Assembly: GCA_913056255.1 (NCBI GenBank)
Contig: CAJXLN010000015.1
Coordinates: forward strand, 1 to 40,471
Reading direction: 5' to 3'
From: an uncultured Thermotogae bacterium
Lineage (GTDB): Bacteria; Thermotogota; Thermotogae; Mesoaciditogales; Mesoaciditogaceae
Length of the DNA: 40,471 bases
A model generated the notes under the pieces. That model was not told where the DNA came from, searched no databases, and saw nothing but the letters and a program-made list of their open reading frames with translations. How positions within the stretch are numbered: the first letter of the stretch is position 1; each line of letters opens with the position of its first letter. The translations under genes were made by a program, and so were the position numbers. This document shows positions 17,111 through 25,426 of the stretch, in pieces.

Positions 17111-18766
17111 TCACATCGACTGGCTACTTGCCACAGAAATTCCTGAGATTGCAGGAACCGTGACAATGCCATCGATGATCTTATTGGAATTGTCTTTAAA
17201 AACAGGATTGAGATTTGAATAGCCTTCAGCACCGAAGTTTCCCTCGTAAATCAATCCAACGTAAGCAAGAGACCCTGTGTATGTAGATGGAACAGTACAT
17301 TCAATTTCCACAGCGATATCTGTAGCAGACGTGGATGGGGCTGCTGAAACCGTTGGATCTACGAATCCCCTGTACACTGTCAAAACTCCACTTGTTGCAT
17401 TGTAGGTGTAATTAGACAGGTTGACCTTTCCAGTCTCCATGTCCGGGAATGTGACCTTGTCGATCTTGAGCCCAGGAGCGATCGCAAGAGAGAACTGCGT
17501 GTACATCAAGCCATTGTTTGACGTTATATCCGTGTGATCAACCGGATCGTTTATTATCTGATGAGAGCCAGATGCGTAAGCCGTAACATTCGGAACTTTG
17601 ACATATGCCGTGAATGTAGCTCCGGTTGCCACTGTTGTTTTGTCGTAAGAAACGTACATCTGAGGGATATCGTTGTTGGAGTAGCGTTCGCTTAAAGTGA
17701 AAAGCGCCCACGTATTACCCCCCATATTTCCAAGTGAGTTAACTGGGAACCAAATGATGGAGTATGGACTTCCCAGTTCAAATGACGGTACGTAGATGTA
17801 ATGTCCACTTGCAAAATCGTAAACCGGTATGGAGGAATGTCCAGTGGCCGATACAACCATGTCGTTGTATTCGGTGGCATCGATCACGTAGAACGGCTGA
17901 TCACCAAAAGTTGCGGTTTCCGGAAGCATTTCCCATGTATCAGTTGTAGGATCTATTGCAAGTCTTCTCCTCACGTAAAGACCGGTTGTGGGATCTTTGA
18001 CGTATTTGTAGAATTTAACGTATATGCTGTCAAGAAGTTTGCCTTGATCTGAGGTCCAGCTGATATCCGCGAATCTCCCTTGCGGATGTGAACCCATCCC
18101 ATAGAATTCTCCAGCAGTTCTATCAGAAACTGCAACGTAAAGAGTTGGGCCAGCTGTGAGTATTTGAAATTTATAAACCGCTGCTGGAACGTAAGAGTCC
18201 TTAATTTTAACTTGGAATGTGTAATTGCCGTCCGGAAGGTTCGAAAACGTTACGTTTGTTGCTGTCGTTGTAGTCCAAGTTGCTCCCAATGTGTAAAGAT
18301 ATGTGTGTGGTTGCCCATCAAGTGATTTCCAATTAACGGATACAGTGTTAACTCCATAAATCGTTGGTGTGCTGAGCACTTCAAGAGAGCTCACATTGAA
18401 ATTGACAGTGTTTTCTCCCTCTTTACCCATGTTGTCCTTTGCGACGATCTTGGCGGTGTAATCTCCTGGAGTTGCTATGCTGGTTGCAAAAGATGTTAGA
18501 GCTGAATTGTTCAACAACACGGTAACAGGAGTTGAGCCCGCTTTTGAGATGCTAAGAGTGTACTTGAGATTCTCTTGGCTGCCTACCCATTTGAAGGTTA
18601 TGGGTTGATCGATCGGATAAGCTGATACGTTAATAGAGCTCGGTGCCGTAAAATGTACACTTGGAGCTGGCAGCAAAAAACATCCGCTCAGTGCCAAAAC
18701 CAGCACGATGAAAGATGCCGTAAGTACCAGCAGAGAGGTTTTTCCTCTTACTTTCAAAATTTCCAT
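17111..18766 (-). CDS. Cell-surface lipoprotein with Fn3/Ig-like repeats and C-terminal cohesin-like domain
   Basis: 551 residues. A hydrophobic signal ends in the lipobox LALSGC (lipidated Cys29). Residues about 35-210 look like two Fn3/Ig-like beta domains (TFKWVGSQENLKYTLSIS; SVNWKSLDGQPHTYLY), followed by a beta-rich middle part. Residues about 367-540 have the strand pattern of a cohesin: VSYDKTTVATGATFTAYVKV, MYTQFSLAIAPGLKIDKVTF, SGVLTVYRGFV, TDIAVEIECTVP and PVFKDNSNKII. The cohesin call is pattern recognition, not a database result. The gene directly downstream encodes a protease with a dockerin-like tail. AAGGGG touches the ATG, so TTG at 18757 is a possible alternative start. Expression should be strong given the promoter. 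Confidence 0.7.
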   Translation of the reverse strand: MEILKVRGKTSLLVLTASFIVLVLALSGCFLLPAPSVHFTAPSSINVSAYPIDQPITFKWVGSQENLKYTLSISKAGSTPVTVLLNNSALTSFATSIATPGDYTAKIVAKDNMGKEGENTVNFNVSSLEVLSTPTIYGVNTVSVNWKSLDGQPHTYLYTLGATWTTTTATNVTFSNLPDGNYTFQVKIKDSYVPAAVYKFQILTAGPTLYVAVSDRTAGEFYGMGSHPQGRFADISWTSDQGKLLDSIYVKFYKYVKDPTTGLYVRRRLAIDPTTDTWEMLPETATFGDQPFYVIDATEYNDMVVSATGHSSIPVYDFASGHYIYVPSFELGSPYSIIWFPVNSLGNMGGNTWALFTLSERYSNNDIPQMYVSYDKTTVATGATFTAYVKVPNVTAYASGSHQIINDPVDHTDITSNNGLMYTQFSLAIAPGLKIDKVTFPDMETGKVNLSNYTYNATSGVLTVYRGFVDPTVSAAPSTSATDIAVEIECTVPSTYTGSLAYVGLIYEGNFGAEGYSNLNPVFKDNSNKIIDGIVTVPAISGISVASSQSM

Positions 18767-18796
18767 CCCCTTTCTTTTTGTAAATGCACATCAAAA

Positions 18797-18825
18797 ATTA
18801 TACATCTTCTTAAACATCCTGTCAA
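18797..18825 (-). promoter_or_regulatory. Perfect-consensus sigma-70-type promoter for lipoprotein-protease operon
   Basis: Minus strand: TTGACA (18820-18825), exactly 17 bases, TATAAT (18797-18802), about 30 bases before the lipoprotein start. It is the only perfect two-box promoter I found in the window. Confidence 0.85.
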
Positions 18826-18893
18826 CTCTTAAACACAACAATAAAAAAGTGTAAAATTGCACCATTGTCCATCTCATAGTTCTCCAGAGAGAA

Positions 18894-20282
18894 TTACAGT
18901 ACCCTGTACAGAAGTTGGGCGTATATTCTGGCGGCCATCAGAAGATCGTCCAAGGCTATTCGTTCATCCGCTTGATGCTCTGTCGATTCTCTTCCAGGGA
19001 AAAGCGGTCCGAATGCCACAGCATTTGGAATCGCGCGTGCATAAGTTCCGCCACCTATAGCGATCAAATAAGCCTTCTCTTTCGTCACATCTTCGTACAC
19101 CTCAGAAAGTAGTTTTACAAGCTTGCTTTCCGGAGAAACGTAAAGCGGACCTTGATCATGAGTGCGTGTAACACTCATGTTATTTAACGCCTCTTTGATC
19201 TGAGATTCTATCATGTTGACGTTGAAGAATATCGGATATCGTATGTTAAGAGTGAGTTTCAACGTACTATTCGTGATCTCCACTACTCCAAGATTAACCG
19301 TTAAATCTCCAGAGACATCATCACTACCGGCTATTCCCAGTGACTTTCCATTCGTTTCGTAGCCGATTTTCTCGTTGATCTTCTTCAAATATTCGTTGAG
19401 TTCTTCATCGTCGAGTTTTATTTTTTCAACCAGTTCGAAGAGTGCCGATGCGGCATTGACTCCCTCTTGTGGTTTTGAACCGTGGGCTGATTTTCCAAAA
19501 GCCTTCACACTTATTTTTTCCCCATCAATGTCCGTCTCAATGTGCGCGTCGTTTTGTGGCTTGAAATTTTTAATTAACTCGATGACATCATCATTCTTAA
19601 CGTCAAGTATCAATTCGGCATTGGCGATAACCATATTCGACGCTTCTCCACCTTTTAAGGATACGAGTGTCGCATCGCCTTTGATCGGCTTTGGATTTCT
19701 TACGGCCGATATTTCGAAGTTTACGATCCCTTTTTCTGCGTATATTATTGGAAAATCCGCATCGGGTGTGACTCCCCAATCTGGCATCTCTTCGTGTTCA
19801 AAATAGTGTTTTACGCCCATCCATCCAGTCTCTTCATTCGTTCCGAAAATGATTCTTACCCGATTTTTAGGCTTGATTCCCAGTTCTTTAACGGCTCTGA
19901 GTGCAAAGAGAGCCGCAATTGTCGGCGCTTTGTCATCAATCGCACCTCGGCCAAAAAGGTAACCATCCTTTATCACCCCTCCGTAAGGATCGACTGACCA
20001 GCCTGTTCCCTCTGGAACAACATCAAGATGACCAAGCACTCCGAATAATTTTCCGGAATCCCCAAATTCCACGTGTCCAGCGTAGTTATCAACATTTTTG
20101 ACTTTGAAGCCATATTTCTCGCCGAGTTTAAGAGCGTACACCAAAGCTTTCTTTACTTCTTTGCCAAACGGTGCATCTTCTTCGAATTCACCTTGAACCG
20201 ATCTGAACTTTATCAGTTCACTTGCCTCTTTAAAAAGTTCTTCCCTCAATGAAAGCACGATTCGATCCAGCTCTTCATTCAC
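18894..20282 (-). CDS. pepV: PepV-type dipeptidase, M20 metallopeptidase
   Basis: Cleaves dipeptides (often with beta-Ala or D residues) using two zinc ions; cytoplasmic. 462 residues, the usual PepV length. Metal and catalytic residues: His85 and Asp87 in GHLDVVP, bridging Asp in GRGAIDDKAP, Glu150-Glu151 in TNEETGW, Asp in TPDADFP, and the C-terminal His in FPGRESTEHQADERI. The inserted lid domain is present. GTG start at 20282 with GGAGGG 6 bases upstream. Transcribed divergently from the small acidic gene. Beyond a general link to peptide use, nearby genes do not narrow the substrate. Confidence 0.93.
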   Translation of the reverse strand: MNEELDRIVLSLREELFKEASELIKFRSVQGEFEEDAPFGKEVKKALVYALKLGEKYGFKVKNVDNYAGHVEFGDSGKLFGVLGHLDVVPEGTGWSVDPYGGVIKDGYLFGRGAIDDKAPTIAALFALRAVKELGIKPKNRVRIIFGTNEETGWMGVKHYFEHEEMPDWGVTPDADFPIIYAEKGIVNFEISAVRNPKPIKGDATLVSLKGGEASNMVIANAELILDVKNDDVIELIKNFKPQNDAHIETDIDGEKISVKAFGKSAHGSKPQEGVNAASALFELVEKIKLDDEELNEYLKKINEKIGYETNGKSLGIAGSDDVSGDLTVNLGVVEITNSTLKLTLNIRYPIFFNVNMIESQIKEALNNMSVTRTHDQGPLYVSPESKLVKLLSEVYEDVTKEKAYLIAIGGGTYARAIPNAVAFGPLFPGRESTEHQADERIALDDLLMAARIYAQLLYRVL

Positions 20283-20348
20283 TAAGATCCCTCCAATTCA
20301 AATACGATTATTGCGTCGAAAAAATTGTAAATACCGATCTACAACATC

Positions 20349-20354
20349 ATTTTA
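20349..20354 (-). promoter_or_regulatory. Extended -10 for pepV
   Basis: Minus strand TAAAAT preceded by TGG, about 67 bases before the GTG start. No convincing -35. Confidence 0.4.
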
Positions 20355-20417
20355 CCATGATCAATTACCCATTTATGAATAGATAAAAAATTCATGCCCT
20401 TTTTTCAGAATTTATGA

Positions 20418-20423
20418 TATAAT
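20418..20423 (+). promoter_or_regulatory. Extended -10 for the small acidic gene
   Basis: TATAAT preceded by TGA (TGn), 36 bases before the TTG start; no clear -35. Confidence 0.55.
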
Positions 20424-20458
20424 CCATTCTCGACTACCTGAAACGGGAGGTAATTCGA

Positions 20459-20788
20459 TTGGGAAAGGACTTTAGAGAGAAGATGGAGGAAATATCTTCT
20501 CTGATAAAAAACGACGAGATCCGTGACTACGCTTCTTTAGATGTAGTTTGGGACGATGATAGAGGCTATATTATCGAAAACGAGAACGAAGTTTTGGATG
20601 AAATGGTCTGGAATGGCTTGACGCAATCAGAAGCCAAAACAAGATTGAAAGAATACAAGGAAATTTTAAAAAAGGCTTCTTCAATGGTTAAAGAATTAGT
20701 GAACGAAAACGTAATATCCTCTGAAGACGAGATATGGGACTACATCGATGAAGAGGAAGATTACTACGACGACGAAGACGAGGATTGA
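20459..20788 (+). CDS. Small acidic protein of unknown function
   Basis: 109 residues, not recognised. TTG start with GGGAGGT upstream and its own extended -10 promoter, which supports a real gene. The sequence is predicted helical (KEYKEILKKASSMVKELVNENV) and ends in a very acidic tail, about 20 residues nearly all Asp, Glu or Tyr (IDEEEDYYDDEDED). There is no signal peptide, membrane segment or cysteine. The acidic tail recalls the RNA polymerase delta subunit of Firmicutes only superficially; I see no HARE-HTH domain. It ends 13 bases from the convergent nupQ gene. Confidence 0.75.
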   Translation: MGKDFREKMEEISSLIKNDEIRDYASLDVVWDDDRGYIIENENEVLDEMVWNGLTQSEAKTRLKEYKEILKKASSMVKELVNENVISSEDEIWDYIDEEEDYYDDEDED

Positions 20789-20800
20789 TCTTCAGAGGAT
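20716..20800. repeat. 12-base perfect inverted repeat at the end of the acidic gene
   Basis: ATCCTCTGAAGA (20716-20727, coding) is the exact reverse complement of TCTTCAGAGGAT (20789-20800, right after the stop codon). The 61-base loop holds the acidic-tail codons. A 3' stem on the mRNA is possible; chance is not excluded. Confidence 0.4.
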
Positions 20801-20801
20801 T

Positions 20802-21746
20802 TCACATTTTCCCTTCACGCGAGTAAGGAACACCGAGCGCTGATGGCGCACCGAATCTCTTTTTCATCTTTTCACCTGAAGTGAACAGCATAACTATTAT
20901 TGTGAAGAGATAAGGGAACATTTTCATTATGTTGGCTGGTATTGGAATCTGAGCGACTTGCAAACCAAACTGGAGTACGCTTATCCCTCCAAAGAGATAC
21001 GCTCCGGCCATGGCAATTAGAGGATCCCAGATGGCGAATATAACCAGCACGATCGCGATCCATCCACGACCAGCACTCATGTTTTCCACCCACATGGGAG
21101 TATATGCAAGAGAAAGATAAGCACCTCCAAGTCCAGCAAATGCTCCTCCCACAATTGTGTATACATAACGCGTTAGACTCACATTTATTCCCCTGGCATC
21201 AGCAGCTGATGGTGCTTCACCAACGGCTCTTAAATTCATGCCAGCTTTCGTTTTATAAAGAAACCACCAAACGAGTGGAACGATTATGTATCCGACGTAT
21301 ACAAGAGGATCCCTATTGAACAGTACCTCGCCTACAATTGGAATCTTCCCAAGAAATGGTATGCTAAAATTTGATAAAGCCTGAGCTTGCATGCCCACAT
21401 ACCTTTGTCCCCAAAAACCGCTAAGTCCCGAGCCAAGAAAAACGAGCGCAAGCCCGCTGACTACCTGATTGGCACGCAATGTAACGGACATAAAGGCATG
21501 TAAAGCGGCCAACACTGCTGCTGCAGCCATAGCTGCTACAACGGCCAACAGTAAGTTGCCAGTGTTGTAAGAGACGGCAAAACCGGTGAATGCACCTATG
21601 AGCATCATACCTTCAACACCGAGATTGAGCACTCCGGATCTCTCGGCCAGTAATTCTCCAATGCTTGCAAAAAGAAGAGGTGTACCTGCCCTTATAGCAC
21701 TTGATATCGTGGTAGTCATGATGTTCTGAGTCATGCTTTCAGCCAC
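20802..21746 (-). CDS. ABC transporter permease, nucleoside/BMP type (NupQ-like)
   Basis: Inner-membrane permease of the branched-chain/ribose-like superfamily. 314 residues, eight or more hydrophobic segments. GTPLLFASIGELLAERSGVLNLGVEGMMLIGA is the signature of the second permease of BMP-linked nucleoside importers, and VGEAPSAADARGINV is the loop contacting the ATPase. Overlaps the first permease gene by 16 bases; last gene of the operon. Confidence 0.9.
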   Translation of the reverse strand: MAESMTQNIMTTTISSAIRAGTPLLFASIGELLAERSGVLNLGVEGMMLIGAFTGFAVSYNTGNLLLAVVAAMAAAAVLAALHAFMSVTLRANQVVSGLALVFLGSGLSGFWGQRYVGMQAQALSNFSIPFLGKIPIVGEVLFNRDPLVYVGYIIVPLVWWFLYKTKAGMNLRAVGEAPSAADARGINVSLTRYVYTIVGGAFAGLGGAYLSLAYTPMWVENMSAGRGWIAIVLVIFAIWDPLIAMAGAYLFGGISVLQFGLQVAQIPIPANIMKMFPYLFTIIVMLFTSGEKMKKRFGAPSALGVPYSREGKM

Positions 21747-22798
21747 CTCAATTTGTAATGGAGTAGCGCTTCACCGGCTACGAATGAGAAAAGTAGCAGG
21801 CCTTGAAATGCGTTAACGAGAGAGAAAGGTATCTGGAGAAAAAGTTGGATTTGTTGAGTACCAACGATCAATCCCCCAAAGAGAAATGCCACCACGACTG
21901 TTACGAATGGATTCAACCTTGCGAGTAAGACTATTATGATTGCGGTATAGCCATATCCCGGAGAGAAATTTGGTTGTAGCCTGAAAAGCACACCACTCAT
22001 CTGCATCATGCCACCAAGGCCTGAAAGCGCCCCGCTTACAGCCATTACGATAACGATCATCTTTTTAACATTTATCCCTGCATATTCGGCGGCCTTTGGA
22101 TTGTCACCGGATATATCTATTTCGAATCCAAATCTTGTCCATTTGAGAAGATAGTAAACGAAAAAGGAAGCAGCGATTGCTAAAAACATCCCTAAATTGA
22201 TACCATTCGCAGTGTATTGAGGTAAGATAGCAGCTTTCGGAAATTCGGCAGTTATGGGAAAATTGTAACTTGCAGGGTCTCTCCACGGACCATAAACAAG
22301 GTAGTTAACCCAGTAAATGGCTACGTAGTTGAGCATTAGAGTACTCAATATTTCATTTACTCCGAGTCGCGCTTTCATTACTCCGGCCAATGTCCCCCAA
22401 CCTGCTCCAACTCCAGCCCCCAAAAGTGCAATCAGAGGTAACATGATCCATGGATTAGAGATGTGATTGAAGAGAAACAACGCTCCCCATGTGGCACCAA
22501 ATGCTCCCATGTAGAATTGTCCTTCAGCCCCTATGTTCCACAGTTTCATTTTAAACGCTAACACCAAGCCAAGGGATGTGAAAAGCAATGGTGTCATGGA
22601 AATCAGACTTTGTGTCAGACCGGCAATCGTTCCAAAAGGCCAGGAAACGAGTTGAATGTAAGCATCTATTGGATTTTTTCCAAGAGAAAGAATGATAAAA
22701 CCGAGTATCACCAAAGAAACCACAACTGAGAGTACGGACATCGATAAAACGGAAAGTGTAGAAGCGCTTTCATTCCTCTTTTCGATTTTAAGTCTCAT
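21731..22798 (-). CDS. ABC transporter permease, nucleoside/BMP type (NupP-like)
   Basis: 355-residue membrane partner of the NupQ-like permease. About ten hydrophobic segments; AFKMKLWNIGAEGQFYMGAFGATW and SGDNPKAAEYAGINVKKMIV (ATPase-contact loop) are typical of the first permease of these systems. A short charged N-terminal tail precedes the first helix. Overlaps the ATPase gene by 4 bases, so the stoichiometry is probably kept by coupled translation. Confidence 0.9.
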   Translation of the reverse strand: MRLKIEKRNESASTLSVLSMSVLSVVVSLVILGFIILSLGKNPIDAYIQLVSWPFGTIAGLTQSLISMTPLLFTSLGLVLAFKMKLWNIGAEGQFYMGAFGATWGALFLFNHISNPWIMLPLIALLGAGVGAGWGTLAGVMKARLGVNEILSTLMLNYVAIYWVNYLVYGPWRDPASYNFPITAEFPKAAILPQYTANGINLGMFLAIAASFFVYYLLKWTRFGFEIDISGDNPKAAEYAGINVKKMIVIVMAVSGALSGLGGMMQMSGVLFRLQPNFSPGYGYTAIIIVLLARLNPFVTVVVAFLFGGLIVGTQQIQLFLQIPFSLVNAFQGLLLFSFVAGEALLHYKLRWLKA

Positions 22799-24315
22799 TT
22801 TTTCACCTTTCTTACACCAGCCATCATGAGGCCGATCTCTTCAAGATGCGACTCATCTGGTTTGCTATATCCAATTATTTCTCCTTCATAAAGCACTGCG
22901 ACCCTGTCAGACAGCGTGAAAATTTCTTCCAGATCTCCTGCGACCAGCAAGATTGCAGTACCGTTGTCTCTCGCTTTTAGTAGAATTTTATAAACGAATT
23001 CTATGGCTCCAACATCCAATCCACGAGTTGGGTGAACCGCTATTATGAGCTTTGGATTTAAGGAGAGTTCACGCGCCAGGACAACCTTTTGCATGTTGCC
23101 ACCTGAAAGATACTTCACCTCTAAGTTCAAAGATGAGGTGGATATGAGATATTCATTCACGAGCTGTTCAGATGGCCTTTTCAAACGAGACGAATTGAAA
23201 AGGTATGGGTTCAAATAGAATTCCGGAACTCTAAAAGGTTTTTTCAAAAAAAGATTGTAGTAAATCGGTAATCCGCCACAAAGGGCCACTTCCTTTCTGT
23301 CTTGCGGAATGTAAGCAACACCACTTTTCATTCTGCTCACAACACTGAGAGGGCGCATCGTTTCTCCTTCGATTTTAACTTCTCCTGTGTATTTTCTGAG
23401 GCCGTAAATGGATTCGGCGAGCTCTCTTTGGCCATTACCTGCAACTCCTGCTATTCCAAGTATTTCACCTGATTTGACTTCCAAGCTCACACCACGGACA
23501 GCGTAGATCCCTTTATCTCCTCTTGACCATAGATCCTTAACTTCAAGTTCGACTTTTTTCGGTGCCGATGGCTTTTTGAGGATTTTTAAAACCACATCAC
23601 GGCCAACCATCTTCTTGGCGAGTATTCTCTCGCTAACTTCATCTTTCTTAAGTGTATCTATTACCTTTCCGTGTCTCATAACCGTGATTCTATCTGAAAC
23701 TTCTAACACTTCCTTGAGTTTGTGACTGATGAATATCACAGAAGCACCGTATTTAACCATTTCTTTTATGGTTTTGAAAAGATTCGTAGCCTCTTGAGGT
23801 GTGAGTATTGCCGTAGGTTCATCCAATATCATTATTTGAGCGTTCATGTAGAGAAGTTTTAAAATTTCAACACGTTGTTGTTCACCTGCCGAAAGTTGCC
23901 ATATACGACTGTCTGGATTTACATTCAAACCGAACCTTTCAGCAAGATCTTTCACTTTCTTTCTAACTAAATCCACTTTAGGCGATATTTTAGAGCCCTT
24001 GAGTCCAAGGGCTATATTTTCGGCAACACTGAATGAAGGCACAAGACTGAAATGCTGCTGAATCATGCCAATTCCATATTCCATCGCACGATGTGGTGAA
24101 GTGATTTCTGCTCTTTCGCCGTTAATGTATATCTCTCCTTCATCCTGTCTGTAAATGCCAAAAGTGATATTCATCAAAGTTGTCTTTCCAGCACCATTTT
24201 CTCCTAAAAGCGCGTGAACTTCACCCTTTTTAAGGGTGAAGTTCACGTGATCATTTGCTAATACACCTGGAAAGGATTTTACTATACCTGAGAGTTTAAG
24301 AACGATATCGCTCAT
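22795..24315 (-). CDS. ABC transporter ATPase with two nucleotide-binding domains (NupO-like)
   Basis: 506 residues containing two fused ATPase domains. Domain 1 is complete: Walker A LLGENGAGKTTL (about 37-48), signature LSAGEQQRVEIL, Walker B IMILDEPTAIL. Domain 2 has the degenerate Walker A usual for this subfamily (GIAGVAGNGQRELAES), signature LSGGNMQKVVLARE and a Walker B of LIIAVHPTRGLD, where the catalytic Glu position is His. Only one site is therefore expected to hydrolyse ATP efficiently. Powers uptake by the neighbouring permeases and receptors. Ribosome site is weak (AGGTTGG). Confidence 0.93.
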   Translation of the reverse strand: MSDIVLKLSGIVKSFPGVLANDHVNFTLKKGEVHALLGENGAGKTTLMNITFGIYRQDEGEIYINGERAEITSPHRAMEYGIGMIQQHFSLVPSFSVAENIALGLKGSKISPKVDLVRKKVKDLAERFGLNVNPDSRIWQLSAGEQQRVEILKLLYMNAQIMILDEPTAILTPQEATNLFKTIKEMVKYGASVIFISHKLKEVLEVSDRITVMRHGKVIDTLKKDEVSERILAKKMVGRDVVLKILKKPSAPKKVELEVKDLWSRGDKGIYAVRGVSLEVKSGEILGIAGVAGNGQRELAESIYGLRKYTGEVKIEGETMRPLSVVSRMKSGVAYIPQDRKEVALCGGLPIYYNLFLKKPFRVPEFYLNPYLFNSSRLKRPSEQLVNEYLISTSSLNLEVKYLSGGNMQKVVLARELSLNPKLIIAVHPTRGLDVGAIEFVYKILLKARDNGTAILLVAGDLEEIFTLSDRVAVLYEGEIIGYSKPDESHLEEIGLMMAGVRKVKK

Positions 24316-24329
24316 AGCACCAACCTTTG

Positions 24330-25403
24330 TTATTTACTTTGCGGTATTTTCCCCACTACTCCATTGACAAACCACTGCATAGAGAGTAGCTCATTATCGC
24401 TCATGATCTTGCCACTTTGAATTCTGAGTTTTCCATTTTGATCGTAAATTGGCCCTTCAAAGACATGAAAATTTCCAGTCTTAATTTCATTCTCCATCGC
24501 CATAACGAGTTTTTGAACCGATATTGGAACCAATTTGCTCATTGGAGCGAGTTTCACGATGCCTGTTTCCATTCCCTTCCAATAAAATCTCGATTTCCAT
24601 GTGCCGTTTAACACGCTTTTCACATCAGGCACGTAGAATTTAGACCAATCCCATATTGGAGCTGTTAAGTAAGCATCTGGTCCGAACTTTTCCATAATGG
24701 AATCGTACCCTATCGCATAAACGCCTTTGCTTTGGGCAGCTTGAATGGCAGCTGGTGAATCCTGATGCTGAGCAATTACATCACAGCCACTATCGATAAG
24801 ACTGAGTGCAGCTTCTTTCTCAACTGGTGGATTATACCATGAATAGGTCCAGACAACGTGCACGATTGCTCTGGGATTGACAGCTCTGACTCCAAGTGTA
24901 AAAGCATTTATTCCCCTGACAACTTCAGGTGTTGGGTACGCAGCAACGTAGCCAACCTTTCCACTCTTCGTCATCACCCCGGCTATAAGTCCACTGAGAT
25001 AACGTGGTTCGTACATTCTTCCAAAATACTCGCCAAGATTGTGGGCAAGTTCATACCCGGAGCACATTTCAAATATCACATCTGGATGCCTTTTAGCGGC
25101 TTGAACAACCTGATTCATGTAACCAAAACTCGTGGTGTAAATGAGATTATATCCCTTAGAAGCAAGGGTGTTCAGCACATTCAGAGAAGGTGCTCCCTCT
25201 GGAACATTTTCTATATATGTGATCTGGACTTGGTTATTGAAAGCTTTCTTCAAAGCCACCACTCCACCGTCATAGTGCGCCTGAGTCCAACCGTGATCGT
25301 TAACCGGGCCAACGAAAATGAAACCAATTTTCAGAGGAGATGCAATAGCAAGGATACCGATTGACAGTAACAGCACTACCAAAAAAAAGAATTTAGATTT
25401 CAC
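24330..25403 (-). CDS. BMP-family substrate-binding protein, copy 2
   Basis: Extracytoplasmic receptor (PF02608), probably for nucleosides or purines by family and gene context. A signal peptide (KSKFFFLVVLLLSIGILAIAS) without a lipobox cysteine suggests a soluble periplasmic form. GFIFVGPVNDHGWTQAHYDG opens the binding domain; CSGYELAHNLGEYFGRMYEP and VVRGINAFTLGVRAVNP are shared with its neighbour. I choose GTG at 25403, 6 bases after GGAGGGA; an ATG at 25430 would overlap the previous gene and place that ribosome site inside the ORF. Ligand-loop residues differ from the first copy (NDHGW versus GNAGW; QHQDSPA versus SETDSAA). Confidence 0.88.
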   Translation of the reverse strand: MKSKFFFLVVLLLSIGILAIASPLKIGFIFVGPVNDHGWTQAHYDGGVVALKKAFNNQVQITYIENVPEGAPSLNVLNTLASKGYNLIYTTSFGYMNQVVQAAKRHPDVIFEMCSGYELAHNLGEYFGRMYEPRYLSGLIAGVMTKSGKVGYVAAYPTPEVVRGINAFTLGVRAVNPRAIVHVVWTYSWYNPPVEKEAALSLIDSGCDVIAQHQDSPAAIQAAQSKGVYAIGYDSIMEKFGPDAYLTAPIWDWSKFYVPDVKSVLNGTWKSRFYWKGMETGIVKLAPMSKLVPISVQKLVMAMENEIKTGNFHVFEGPIYDQNGKLRIQSGKIMSDNELLSMQWFVNGVVGKIPQSK

Positions 25404-25426
25404 AAATAATCCCTCCTTAACTTTCA

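Noticed and set aside
17111-17114. GTG at 17114 as the protease start
   Set aside because: It overlaps the lipoprotein stop and lacks a ribosome site, whereas ATG 17096 has GAGGTGA at 5 bases and starts a normal signal peptide.
20459-20788. RNA polymerase delta subunit (rpoE)
   Set aside because: Only the acidic tail is similar; the N-terminal HARE-HTH pattern is absent.
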